Assembly (NCBI GenBank): GCA_015698045.1
Contig: BLAL01000066.1
Span: forward strand, 434,001-498,000
DNA: 64,000 nt
Source of the DNA: Rhizophagus clarus
Lineage: Eukaryota > Glomeromycota > Glomeromycetes > Glomerales > Glomeraceae
Direction: 5' to 3'
The translations under genes were made by a program, and so were the position numbers. Numbering within the stretch: the stretch's first letter is position 1; every line of letters begins with the position of its first letter. This document shows positions 23,338-34,200 of this stretch, piece after piece. A model generated the notes under the pieces. It searched no databases, was not told the DNA's origin, and saw only the letters and a list, made by a program, of their open reading frames with translations.

Positions 23338-25790
23338 ATGGCTTTCTTTACTCTTAAATCATTAACTGAAAATGGTTTTCAGAACTTTGTATATCCTGGT
23401 TATAATGTTAAAAAGGTAATTCATCATTATCTTATAGAAAATTAAAGTTTTACATGGTATATATATTCATTAAAAATTTGAACTTCCAAAAACTGATTTT
23501 CATTTAGAGAAGATTCATTTATTAGGTTAATCTTGAACTATAGATGTCATCAACAATTATACGTTGGCGTTTTTTTTTATGATTATGGTATGATGGCATG
23601 ATGAATTGCATATGTCATAATTAGTGCAACAGCCGTATCAATTATACCTTAAACACACGGTAACTATGTCGAAACCTATACTTCTTCAGCTAGTTGATGT
23701 TTAGAGCGGATGACTTATCACTTATGAATGAATTTGGAACACGATTGATTACAACAGGTTCGAGGATATAAAGAAGTTTATTTTTCAAGAGTCGAAATTG
23801 AACCAATAATATCTTTTAATGGTAAGAATCATAGTAAATTTTTAATTATATAGTTAAAATTCCCAAAATCGATTTTCATTTGAAAAAGATTCATTTATTA
23901 GGTTAATCTTGAATTACAGATGCCATCAGCAATTATGCATCGGCGTTTTTTTTTACGGTTATGGTATGATGGCATGATGAATTGCAGCATTACGACACAT
24001 GTCATAATTAGTGCCACAGCCACATGGTTATCTAAGCACATGGAAGCCCTAAATACAAAGAGAAAAGATACTTATGAATTAATTTAGAACACTATTGGTT
24101 ACAACGGGTTCGAGACTATGAAGAGTTTATTTTTCAAGAGTTGAAATTGAACCAATAATATCTTTTAAAGGTAAGAATCATATTAAATTTGATTTTGAAA
24201 CTCTTGATAGGGATAAATTTACGAATGATATTAACACATTTTTAACATATAATTTCAACATAAGACTATGATGAAGAAGAATTAATTATGGCATATTACA
24301 GGAATCTGGCATTTCGACATAAGATTATGATGAAGAATTAACTACGAGTCTACGACATATTACAGAAATCTGGCTATGCCACCACCGTGTTGTAAGTGTT
24401 CAAATGCTATTCGTTTCAAATCAGTTAATCAAGATCTCAAGTGTTAGAATCTGAATGTAATTACAACAATTTTGAGGCTATGAAGAAGTTTATTTAGTTT
24501 ATTTCTTCAAAGTTGAAATTAAATCAATAATACCTTTCAAAGGTAAGATCCGATAAATTTGCAAATGTTAATAATTAACTACATCATTACGATTATCTGT
24601 TATGCGTGCCGCAGCAGTGCCGTATACAAATTCAGAACATGATATTCACACATCTTTCTATTTGCAAAGGTAAGATTAATAAATTAATTTTGAAGCTATT
24701 GTTGAAGAGAAATTTACAAACAAATGTTATTAATAGTTCTTTATTTTATTAAATTATTTTTTAATAAATCATGTCAATGGTTTAAATAATTTGACATAGG
24801 TTTTGTTTACATTCATAACATGCGTCAAGGATGACGAAATTTATATTCAAAAGTCATAAACTGAACTAGTAATATCACGATGAAAATTAACTACGGATTT
24901 TACGGAATTCCGGACATGCGTGCCGCAGCCGTGTTGTAAACGATTATATCCTGCAATTACATCAAAACTTCCAACTCCATTTTTAAAGAGTAATGGTGAC
25001 TACAGAAGATTGTGGAATTATGAATACTGTAATTACAACAAGTTTAATCAGTTAAAGGAATAAAAGCCGAAATTAGCTTTCAAAGATAAGATTCATAAGT
25101 AAATTTAACCCTGAAAACTCTTGATGGAAATATGTTGTTAATGGTACTACTTTTAAAAATTATTTTTTAAAATATCATTTTAATAATCATCATATTTGAA
25201 CTTACGCAAATGTGATTTTTTTTATTATTAGCACGAATATATGATGATTTCTTCGGTTTGGGCGTTGATTAATTATTGCTTTTACGGTATGTGCCATACA
25301 CACGGTAATAGTATGGTAACCACGTCAAAATCTTAAAAATCATGTTAACAAACCAATCAAGAACATGATATTCAGTATGACGAAAAGTCAAAACTGAAGG
25401 TAGGATTCATAAGTAATTTAATGAATTTACGAATGGTATGATTACGAACGGTATGATTAATAAATAATAATGGATTCATTTGTTGAATTTTAATTCGTTT
25501 TTGTAGCGTCTAATTAACTACAACATTTACGTTATTTACTCCAAGTTTTGCCAAGGCTTCTCGGAAATTCCCCGTAGCGGTACCTTGAGCAACTATTTCG
25601 AACCTTTTTTTAAGAAGCACAGAAGCTTATAGATGAAGATAATTACAATAGGTTCAGGTATTTATTTGACCACAAAATGAAATTATAATTACAAAATAGG
25701 CTCGAAGCAATGAAGAAATTTATTTAGTTTGTTTAGTTCCAAAAATTAAACCAATAATAATCCTTCAACAATAAGATTTTTAATTGTAGT
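23338..25790 (+). pseudogene. Decayed tandem array of exon-like units, family unknown
   Basis: The region starts with an intact-looking first exon (23338-23415, ATG, 26 codons ending VYPGYNVKK, donor GTAATT). Some 340 bp later a second exon-like piece (23758-23821, acceptor CAACAG) encodes VRGYKEVYFSRVEIEPIISF and ends in AATG before GTAAGAATC. Diverged copies of this piece recur with donors at 24171 and 24543. More decayed copies lie near 24670, 24840, 25085, 25400 and 25760. A companion segment with a shared core (ATTAACTACGN..TTTACGG) lies between them. The first two units (near 23500 and 23870) align over about 150 bp with a spacing near 350 bp. Stops and lost splice sites show most units are dead. 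I do not recognise the protein. Confidence 0.5.
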
Positions 25791-25819
25791 AAGTTTATAA
25801 CTGTGAAACAAATGGGATT

Positions 25820-27411
25820 AATGAATTTTTTTTTTTTTATTTTTATTTTAATATAAAAAATATAAAAAAAAAATTTTTTTAACAATATTTAACTTTCATT
25901 TTTTAAAGTTAAGTATTTATTATTATTATTTATTGTATTATTGTTATTGTTATTATTATTATTATTATTATTTATTATATTGTGTAATTAATAATTTTAA
26001 TTAAATATCTTCAGATTTTTATTTTATTTTATTTTATTTTATTTTTTTTTTGTTGGACGTCTCTTCTACATATTGTTATGCATTGAATGAGAGAGAAAAA
26101 CAATAATAAAAATTATTGGATAGAAATTATGAGCAAAATTTTTTTGTCAGACCGATAACGTATAATGAGGGACAATATTTATACTATACATACAATTAAT
26201 GTTTGTCGAAGATGAATTAAAAAATTAAATCGGTATTTTTTTACCAATTCAGTATATGTGTTTCCTTTATTTCTTACATATTATTTTATTTAGATGAGGG
26301 GTCGTCAAACCGGTTCTGTTGATCATTAATGAGATTTATTTTGTTTATACTATTTAATGTGCAACAACATGATGACGACGATGACAACTTTTATTAGTGA
26401 TCAATCTTAAATAACGCCCGATTATGCATTGAGACTTTAAAAAATGCAAATTACAAACAATGTAGACCGACTATCGAGTTTAACGCGCAATAGAAAAAAA
26501 AAAAAAAATTAATAATTGCTGTTTTCATAATGTTACTTGATTTTCTTTTTAATAACATTTTCACATTTCTTTGAGGATCTTTCTAATTAAAAATTTTATA
26601 AATTTTAAGTTAATATAATAATAAAAAAAACTGCTGTCACATTAAAATCATTGGAACAGAATAATTAAGGTTTATCACCATTACCCATTAAGGTTAGCGG
26701 TTAGTAAATTTAGTTATTTATTTTAACCATTTTAACCATCTTTGGTTATTTGTGGGTAACTTTGTTATTTTAATTTTTCGCAAGGAGGAGGCACAATAAA
26801 TACAAAGTTTACTATTTATAATAATAGAGGGTTGAAAACTCAAAAAAATCGATTTTTGGTTGAGAAAATAATAATTTTTTTTTTTTTTTTTTAAAAAAAA
26901 AATAAAACGCGTACATACATTCTTTATTTATTATATATTTATTAGCATAATTGTATCTTAATTGTTATTTTAACTTAATTCATAAATATATTTAAAACTT
27001 AATTTTTATTTTATCAACTAGTGGGAAAAAAGTAAATCAATACTTTCTATGTTATCGAAAAAAAAGAAGAAAAAAAAGGTAAAATATGTATGTACATGTT
27101 AAATAAAAAACATAAACTAGCAATATAAAAGAAATAAATGAATATACAAAAGAAAAAAAAAGGGATAAGAAATATTCAAAAAATAAAAAAATACTCAAAA
27201 GCGAAAAAGCGTTTAAAGCGAAAAATTATTTAAAACGAAAAAATATTTAAAGCGAAAAAAACTCAAAAAAGTGAAAAAATATTCAAAAATGAAGAAATAC
27301 TCAAAAAGTGAAAAAAATAAAAAAAATATTTATATATATATATATAGAGGGAATTTATTAACTAAAAGGTATAAATAAATATACATATATACAGATATAT
27401 ACATATGTATG
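25820..27411. other. Intergenic region left of HMG-5
   Basis: Holds a (TTA)n/(ATT)n microsatellite (25915-25976), a (TTTTA)n tract (26012-26050), A/T runs (26885-26902) and, nearest the gene, a short-period repeat (27175-27325). A patch at 26640-26760 repeats GGTTATT/TAACCAT motifs. No gene seen. Confidence 0.5.
27175..27325. repeat. Short-period repeat around TACTCAAAAAGTGAAAAAA
   Basis: About eight diverged copies of an 18-20 bp unit, alternating between TACTCAAAAAGTGAAAAA and TATTTAAAGCGAAAAA forms. It lies within 240 bp downstream of the stop of the - strand HMG gene at 27412-28050. Confidence 0.75.
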
Positions 27412-28050
27412 TCATATTTCATTATTATTAAAGTCAAAGAATTCATTGAAAGGATTATAAAATGGAAAGAAGTCATCAAAATATGGAAAATGTGATGAAT
27501 AAAGGGAGAATTCTGGTTGAAAACAACTGTAATCAGTAATCACAATATCGTCGGTGGGCGTTTGTGGGATTTGTGTATCAGATTCATTCTTCTCCTTTCG
27601 TGATTTCGGGGAAGGTTTTTTTTCCTTCTTCGTGATGTTTTTCTTAGGTGGAGCAGGAACAGTTCCATAAATTTCTTTGTGAACTTTGTTCGCTTTTTGA
27701 GCAAGATCTTTATAATGTTGTACGACATTAGATGGTTCCCGTTTCCAACTTTCACTGATAATGCCTGAAATATCCGTCATTGCATAAGAAAATTTCTGAC
27801 TTCTCATCTCGCGTACATAACACTGTCTATAAATCATGAAACAATTGGGTGCCTTTGATTTTACGCCATTTTTATTTGGTTTTATCAATTCCTTGATATC
27901 AATGCGTGGAGGAAAAGGTAATTTGATTTGTGGTTGATTATTATCTAATATTTTTTTACGTGCTGCTTTATTTCGAGAAGTTGTCTGTTTATCCGTACCC
28001 GCAACTTCATGAACAAAGATAATTGGTATATTTGCATTTCCTACTGTCAT
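27412..28050 (-). CDS. Divergent MATA-like HMG-box protein (HMG-5 of the cluster)
   Basis: Single-exon gene, 212 residues, ATG at 28050. It keeps the lead-in IKLPFPPRIDIKELIKPNKNG and the core PNCFMIYRQ, so it belongs to the same family. The box (about 67-135) has diverged strongly: FIETAR is replaced by YVREMRSQK, MTVISSMSSQSW by MTDISGIISESW, and the basic KRKREKWNI after the box by a Lys-rich PPKKNITKKEKKPSPKSRK. The tail is short, acidic and aromatic (YFDDFFPFYNPF) and has no ISSPE motif. It may bind other DNA sites or be under relaxed constraint; the frame is intact. A TTATAAAAG element lies 190-198 bp upstream, and an (AAAAT)n tract sits at 28113-28134. Confidence 0.85.
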   Translation of the reverse strand: MTVGNANIPIIFVHEVAGTDKQTTSRNKAARKKILDNNQPQIKLPFPPRIDIKELIKPNKNGVKSKAPNCFMIYRQCYVREMRSQKFSYAMTDISGIISESWKREPSNVVQHYKDLAQKANKVHKEIYGTVPAPPKKNITKKEKKPSPKSRKEKNESDTQIPQTPTDDIVITDYSCFQPEFSLYSSHFPYFDDFFPFYNPFNEFFDFNNNEI

Positions 28051-28239
28051 GATTATTGGATGAACGATAAACGTGTAAAGAGATAAAAATAAAAATAAAA
28101 GTTTATATTGAAAATAAAATAAAATAAAATAAAATTTTGTGTGAGTTTTTTTTTTTTTTTTTTTTTTGATATTTTTTCGTTTAGACTTTTGTGTTTTTTT
28201 TAAAAGTCATGAAAAACTTCTTTGCTCAAATCATTTATC

Positions 28240-28248
28240 CTTTTATAA
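28240..28248 (-). promoter_or_regulatory. TATA box of fifth HMG gene
   Basis: Reads TTATAAAAG on the - strand, 190-198 bp before the ATG at 28050. The same nonamer is found upstream of the - strand paralogue at 9411-10352, which suggests a retained core promoter. Confidence 0.45.
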
Positions 28249-30440
28249 CAAAAAAAAAAAAAAAAAAAAAAAAAAACAGATTATCCTAACCTAACTGTTT
28301 TACATATAGAGTTTGATGTTATACAATATAAATTATTTTTTCGTAAAAGAACCAATTTTAAAGTTCCTAATCACATCTGTAATTACCTTATCATGTTATC
28401 ATGTGTTTCATGGACAGATCGTACCCGAAAAAGAGGAATTGTATGGCACCGTGTAGACACTGTGTAAAAATAAATCATATTTCGTGAATTGATTGATGAT
28501 CAGTTAAATAAATATTTGCATAAAATACAATAAAATTTTATTGATCAAAGAAGGGAGTCAAGTTATTATTATATTACAATATAAATCGGAATAATAAAAG
28601 AATTTATTTTTCCTTTTAATTAAATTAATGCATAGAAGAAAAGAAGTTCACATTCTCACACACAATAATAATATTTATCGCGTCTTCTAATTAGCGAGAA
28701 ATGTAAATTAAAAAGAAAGCAGCAACAAACATGTGCGTCATGTAGACAAATTCCTTGGAGAAACAAAAGTAATGAGAAAAAAATAAATATTTTTTTTTTT
28801 TTTTTTTTTTTCACAAGATTATACTTTAACAATTAAAAATTTTTTTTTTTTTTTTTTTTGGCTAATTGTATAGTACTAAACAGGCATATAAAAAAAAAAA
28901 AAATTTATTTTATTTATTTATTAATAATTTTATTAAAAGAAAGAAGAAAGAATAAAATGAGAGGTTACCGGAGCGACAGGAAAATATGTTTTTTATTTTT
29001 CTGTATTTGACAAGGACAATGTTGTTACACGAAGCAGTCAAAAAGCAGCCTCAGGCATATAGACAATATATATAATATAAATATTTATTATTATTTTTTT
29101 GTTTTTATTACATTTATCACGGATTAAAACGCGCTTCGTCCTTTATCAATATCGCCTATCGTATCGATGGATAGATATTATTAGGATTTTTAGAAAATAA
29201 TATAATTAAATAAATATTTATTTAAAATAAAAAAAAAAAAATAAAAAAAATAAAAATTAAAATTAAAATTAGAGAAATAATAAGATGCACATTCATTCTA
29301 TTTCCTAATAAGTTTCATTAATGAACAGTAAGATAAAAAAAAAAAAAAGAAAAGATACTATAGGAATTTCTTATAAACTAGTTAGATCAAACAAGTTGAG
29401 ATATTACACATGGTGGCGTACCCGGAAGAGTTACTCCGAATTTGACTATTTTTTAAAATCTAATGCACAAAAAGTTTTTATACTCACTTTTAATTAAATA
29501 ATAAGTTATTCTATGTTACATGTCGATCGGAACGTTTGTGTACCGAGAAACTCGAATATTAGGAATCTTTGTTTCGCAAGAAAATTGTTGTTTACGTAAC
29601 GTATAATTATGTTGTTTATATTTAAAAAAAATGATTTGACGAACGCACAAATTAAAAACGCGCTTTACCAAATCCTAAAATTTTACAATAATGCAAATAT
29701 TGCATTTATTTTTTGGTATAATTAGAAAATTTGTAAGCGCATTAATAGTTTGTAACACACATGTATAAAAAGTAAAAGAATATTTTTTTTGATTAATTCC
29801 AAAGGATTGGTTAAAAAATTTTTAATTCGCACACACAAAAATTTTAAAAGAAGGTAAAATTTTTTTTCGTTTTTGTTAAATCCGATTTGGTTAATCACAT
29901 GAATCTTTAAAGAAGTTCTTTATGGAAGAATTAAATAATCAGTTCAATTATTGATAAGATAAAGTTGTGTTATGATTTCACAGTTCATAGACAGTAACAA
30001 TATTGTAAAAATGTTAACAAGATTATTAACAATTACATGCTGACGAACTAGCTAAATTCTCTTGTTCCGTCAATCATTTCACAAAAATAAACAAAAAAAA
30101 AAAAAAAAAAAAATTCTATCACATTTTGGATTATAAAAAATTATAAAAACAAAAAAGGATAATTGTATGTATTTGATGATACACAGTAAAAATGTAAAAT
30201 AAAGTTAATATTAATTGTGATTGTATTGATTTTGTCACTGAATATCGTAATACAATATTTAAACAAAGGAATTTGTGTTAGTCCGATGATCATTTCCATG
30301 ATAAATTTATCGGCTTCGGAGTATGACTTGCGGGCTAAGGTAAAAGGGCGTTCAAAAGAAATATTTTTTTTTTTTTTTTATATTATTATTATTATTATTT
30401 TAAAATACTTACTCTTTTTAAAAATTTTTGAAAGAAGAAG

Positions 30441-30478
<38 letters not shown>

Positions 30479-32040
30479 AAATTACTTTTAAAGATTCTTA
30501 TCGATAAAAGAATCTTAAACAAGAAATGAGTGAGACAAAGTCGACAATTACACTGCATTTTTCTATTATAGTCTCTTTAAGGATCTCGAGGCAGATGAAA
30601 TACATGAAAATCACTTACTGCGCCTTTTTTGCATATAGCATTATAGCAAGCAATCTATTTCCAATTTTAATTTTTCACTACACGTTAAATATAAAGAATG
30701 TGATACGAATCTATGAACAATGAGGATACCACATAACTTTATCATGACAATTATGATGGTTACAAAAAAAAGAAAACTGAATATATTTGAACACTTTAAT
30801 GAAATGTACATAATTTTATTAACATATTTCAAACAAGATAAAATGGTTAGTGAAAATTTTAATATTGCTTAATTAATCTATTATTGAAAATTTCTAGGAG
30901 AGAAAAAATTTTTTTTTTTCTTTATGTATTCTTTTTATAGTCCAGTGAACTTTTTATAATCTTTTCTTTTCTATGTTCTCTTGTTTCATCTAATTTTAAA
31001 AATTTGTTACGCAATTTTCGCCATCTTTACACCGGGCCAATTGATTAAGAACGTGCACGTAATTTGACATGGTTTCACGCGTTGAAGAATTCTAATATAA
31101 ATTGCTAAAGTAACATGCAAATTATCATAACCAAAAGTGTATTACGCATAATCGTGATCCATGATCCATTCATGTCCAATCTGAAACGTCTCCAATAAAT
31201 ACACAAAAAATTATATCAATTTTTAATATTATCGTTACATAATAATCGATTATTGGCCATACCAAAAAAATACCAATATTAAAAAGTACAAGTGTAAAAA
31301 TTAATTAATATAATCATGATATCACAAATATACGCGTATTCCCACATTTGTCTACATATTGTTCCATAGATTGATTAGATAATATAATCATATTTACATA
31401 AAAGAATATTAAAATACATATATATATTTTTTTCTTATCAATCTTACTGTACATATGAAATCATGTTGAAACTCATTTTTCTAAAAATAAATTCTTCTTC
31501 TTCAATCCAAATATTTTTTTATAACCTTGAAAATTAAAAATAATTTTTCTTTTTGCTAATAATAAGAAAAAACCTAAAATTCAAAGATTTTAATATTTTT
31601 GTTACATTTATATATGTGCATACATATTCAACATTTCAGCAGGGGAAACCTTTAAATGTTTGAATATTAATGTTTGAATGAACTTTATTGAATCAAAAGT
31701 TTCAGTGTTTATGTTGTTTTGATTGATTGACAATCTTTGTTGGATAGTTTAATGTATGTTTGTTTTTCTTGGTTGATAATTTAATGTATGTTGCTTTGAC
31801 AATCTTGGTTGTTAATTTAATAATTCCTTTTCGGTAATAATTGAAGTTTCGTTTCATCTGAAATCGTTTCGTAGAAGATTCGAATTCATATTTAGAATTT
31901 AGTTCAGGTGAGATAATTAAAGTTTTGAAGCAGGTGATAATTTGTAGTTGAAGTTGATTGGATCAATTTATCAACTTATGATATTTTTTAGGACCAGGAA
32001 GTCTAAAGAGTAATTTTAATCAGTTTTATGGTAATATCGC

Positions 32041-32100
32041 CAAATAATCGAAATAATCGAAATAATCGAAATAATTGGAATAATTGGAATAATTGGACTA
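32041..32100. repeat. 9-bp tandem repeat (AATAATCGA / AATAATTGG)
   Basis: Six tandem copies of a 9-bp unit; the first three read AATAATCGA and the last three AATAATTGG, as expected if the array grew from two variant units. Confidence 0.9.
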
Positions 32101-33184
32101 GAAATTGCTGGTGAATAGTAGACAGACGATATAAGTTTAATTAGTTTAATTACAGTAATTATCAGTTCCTTGAGTTTTTAATTTCGGGTTTGTTTACATA
32201 AGAAATATTCAAAATTTTCTCTTCTTTTTTTTTCTTTTTGTCAAGATTTAGTCAACATTTTAACATTTCATTACGCTTATGTCCGTCTGTAATTTACTAA
32301 TAAAGTAATTTTTGCTGTATTTATTCTTTTAATTTACAAGAAATGTAATAATAACATCCTTTTTGTTAGGTTTCTAGGATTACATTAAAGAAATATTATT
32401 GTTTTGGAGTAATTATGATTAAGAAACAAGAAGCGTGATCGTCGATTTTGAATTCAGTTAATTCATTTGACAAAAAATATGCACGATTTCAAATTTGTTT
32501 GTTTGTTACATTTTAAAGTTAATTATTTATTGGATTTTTTTGGATTTACTATCATTTGTTTAATTTTTTTTGATGTTTAAATTGGCTGGTAATCCTATAA
32601 TATTGATTTATTTAATTTAACATTACCATAATTCAGTTTAGGATTAACATATCGATATTAAAGGTACGTTTTAAAAAATACTTATTTTATATATGATACT
32701 TTTTATAAGAAGAACTGAAAGATTATTGTTTACTGACCTATTTAAAGATCTATTAGTCACGTTTACACAAATTCCAATTCTTTTTTTCTTAAGAATATCC
32801 ATATATTTATATTATACGCATTTTTACGAAATCATTAGTATTGTCTTATAATTTTTTCCAAGGTAAAATTTTCAATTTTTAATTAAGGAATTTTAATTTT
32901 AAAGATATTAATTAAAAAATACATCAAATTTAGTGTTCTTAGGCTTCAGGATTTTTGTTCAGAATATTTTAGAATAATTTAAATCATTAGAGATTATCCT
33001 TATTTACATGAGTACACAGTTAGAATCTATAATGAAAGATACTTCTCAGCTGGAGAATATCAGAAATTGTATATACTACTTGTCAACCTGAAATAGAATT
33101 TGAGCAATATTATTATACTTTAGATTTGAATATAATCTCGCTATATTCAATCCAAAAACGTGAATTAATTTATTCAATCTGAAT

Positions 33185-33540
33185 TGGAATCAAACAAGTA
33201 AGGCGATAATCTAAAGAGACCAATAGTTCATGACTGATTCGATCTAAAAAAAATTCCTGAATTCAAACAAATAGGCGATAATTCAAAAAGGCTAGCTAGA
33301 TTCGATCAAAAAAAAAAGATATTACTTCTTGGATTCAAACGAGTAGGCGATAATTTAAAGAGACTAACAATTCATAACTGATTTTATCTAAAAAAAAAAA
33401 CAATTATTACTTCCTGGATTCAAGCAAATTCAGAAAAGCTGGCTAGTTTCAATCTAATAAAAAAGACATTACTTCTTGGATTCAAACAAATAGGCGAGAA
33501 TTCAAAGAGGCTAACTACTCTTGACCGATTCGAAATAGGC
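33185..33540. repeat. Five degenerate copies of a roughly 72-bp unit
   Basis: Each unit carries ATTCAAACAAATAGGCGATA or a variant, then AATTCAAAGAGGCTAACTA, a GATTCGATCTAAAAAA block and a TTACTTCTTGG segment. Copies begin near 33189, 33260, 33333, 33419 and 33480. Identity between copies is partial and the fourth lacks the AGGCGA core. Confidence 0.8.
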
Positions 33541-34032
33541 ATTATTTCAGCTATTCCAGGATTTCAAGATTGACAATTCTGCTTTATGGAATGTGTAAGA
33601 TAAATAATAACATCAAACTAAATGTTTAAAATTGTGTCAATTTAAGTTTAATTAGCTTTAATTATAATAAGCGGCTTTTATTTATTACATGAGGAAGGTG
33701 AATTAACAAAGAATTTATAACTGAAAGCATGTTTGTTTGATATCATTATCATTATTTTCCTCCTTTAATCACTTTATCAGTTGTCAACAAGTCAATCTGC
33801 GGTTGGACATTGGCAGTTAATAAAAATTCTGCACCCACTTTCCTATTAGATAATGGAAATAAAGCTTGTCAGTTCTTGCATTGCAACAACCGCAGTACTT
33901 TTATCCGGAAAATGAAAGTCAAAAAGTCCCCAATTCAAACTGGCATGATTACTATCAACCAATTGATGTAGAATAAGGATAAGTTACAATGAATAATAGT
34001 TTCTCATATAATTACAAAAAGATTATGATTCT

Positions 34033-34200
34033 AAGCTTTCAAGAATGCCACATACTGGAAGGGAATATAATTTCACTTTGTGAATATTACTAATAACCAT
34101 AAGTCACGTAGAATTCCATAAAGCGTCCAAGCTTTCTAGAATGCCACATGCTGGAAGAGAATATAATTTCACTACGTGAATATTACTAATAACCATAATT
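34033..34200. repeat. Tandem duplication, period 96 bp
   Basis: A segment beginning AAGCTTTC at 34033 is repeated at 34129. Both contain AGAATGCCACAT, CTGGAAG, GAATATAATTTCACT and GTGAATATTACTAATAACC with only a few substitutions. Confidence 0.85.

Noticed and set aside
30217-30480. 87-codon + strand ORF
   Set aside because: It starts at a non-ATG codon and ends in a Lys run made by about 40 consecutive A bases.
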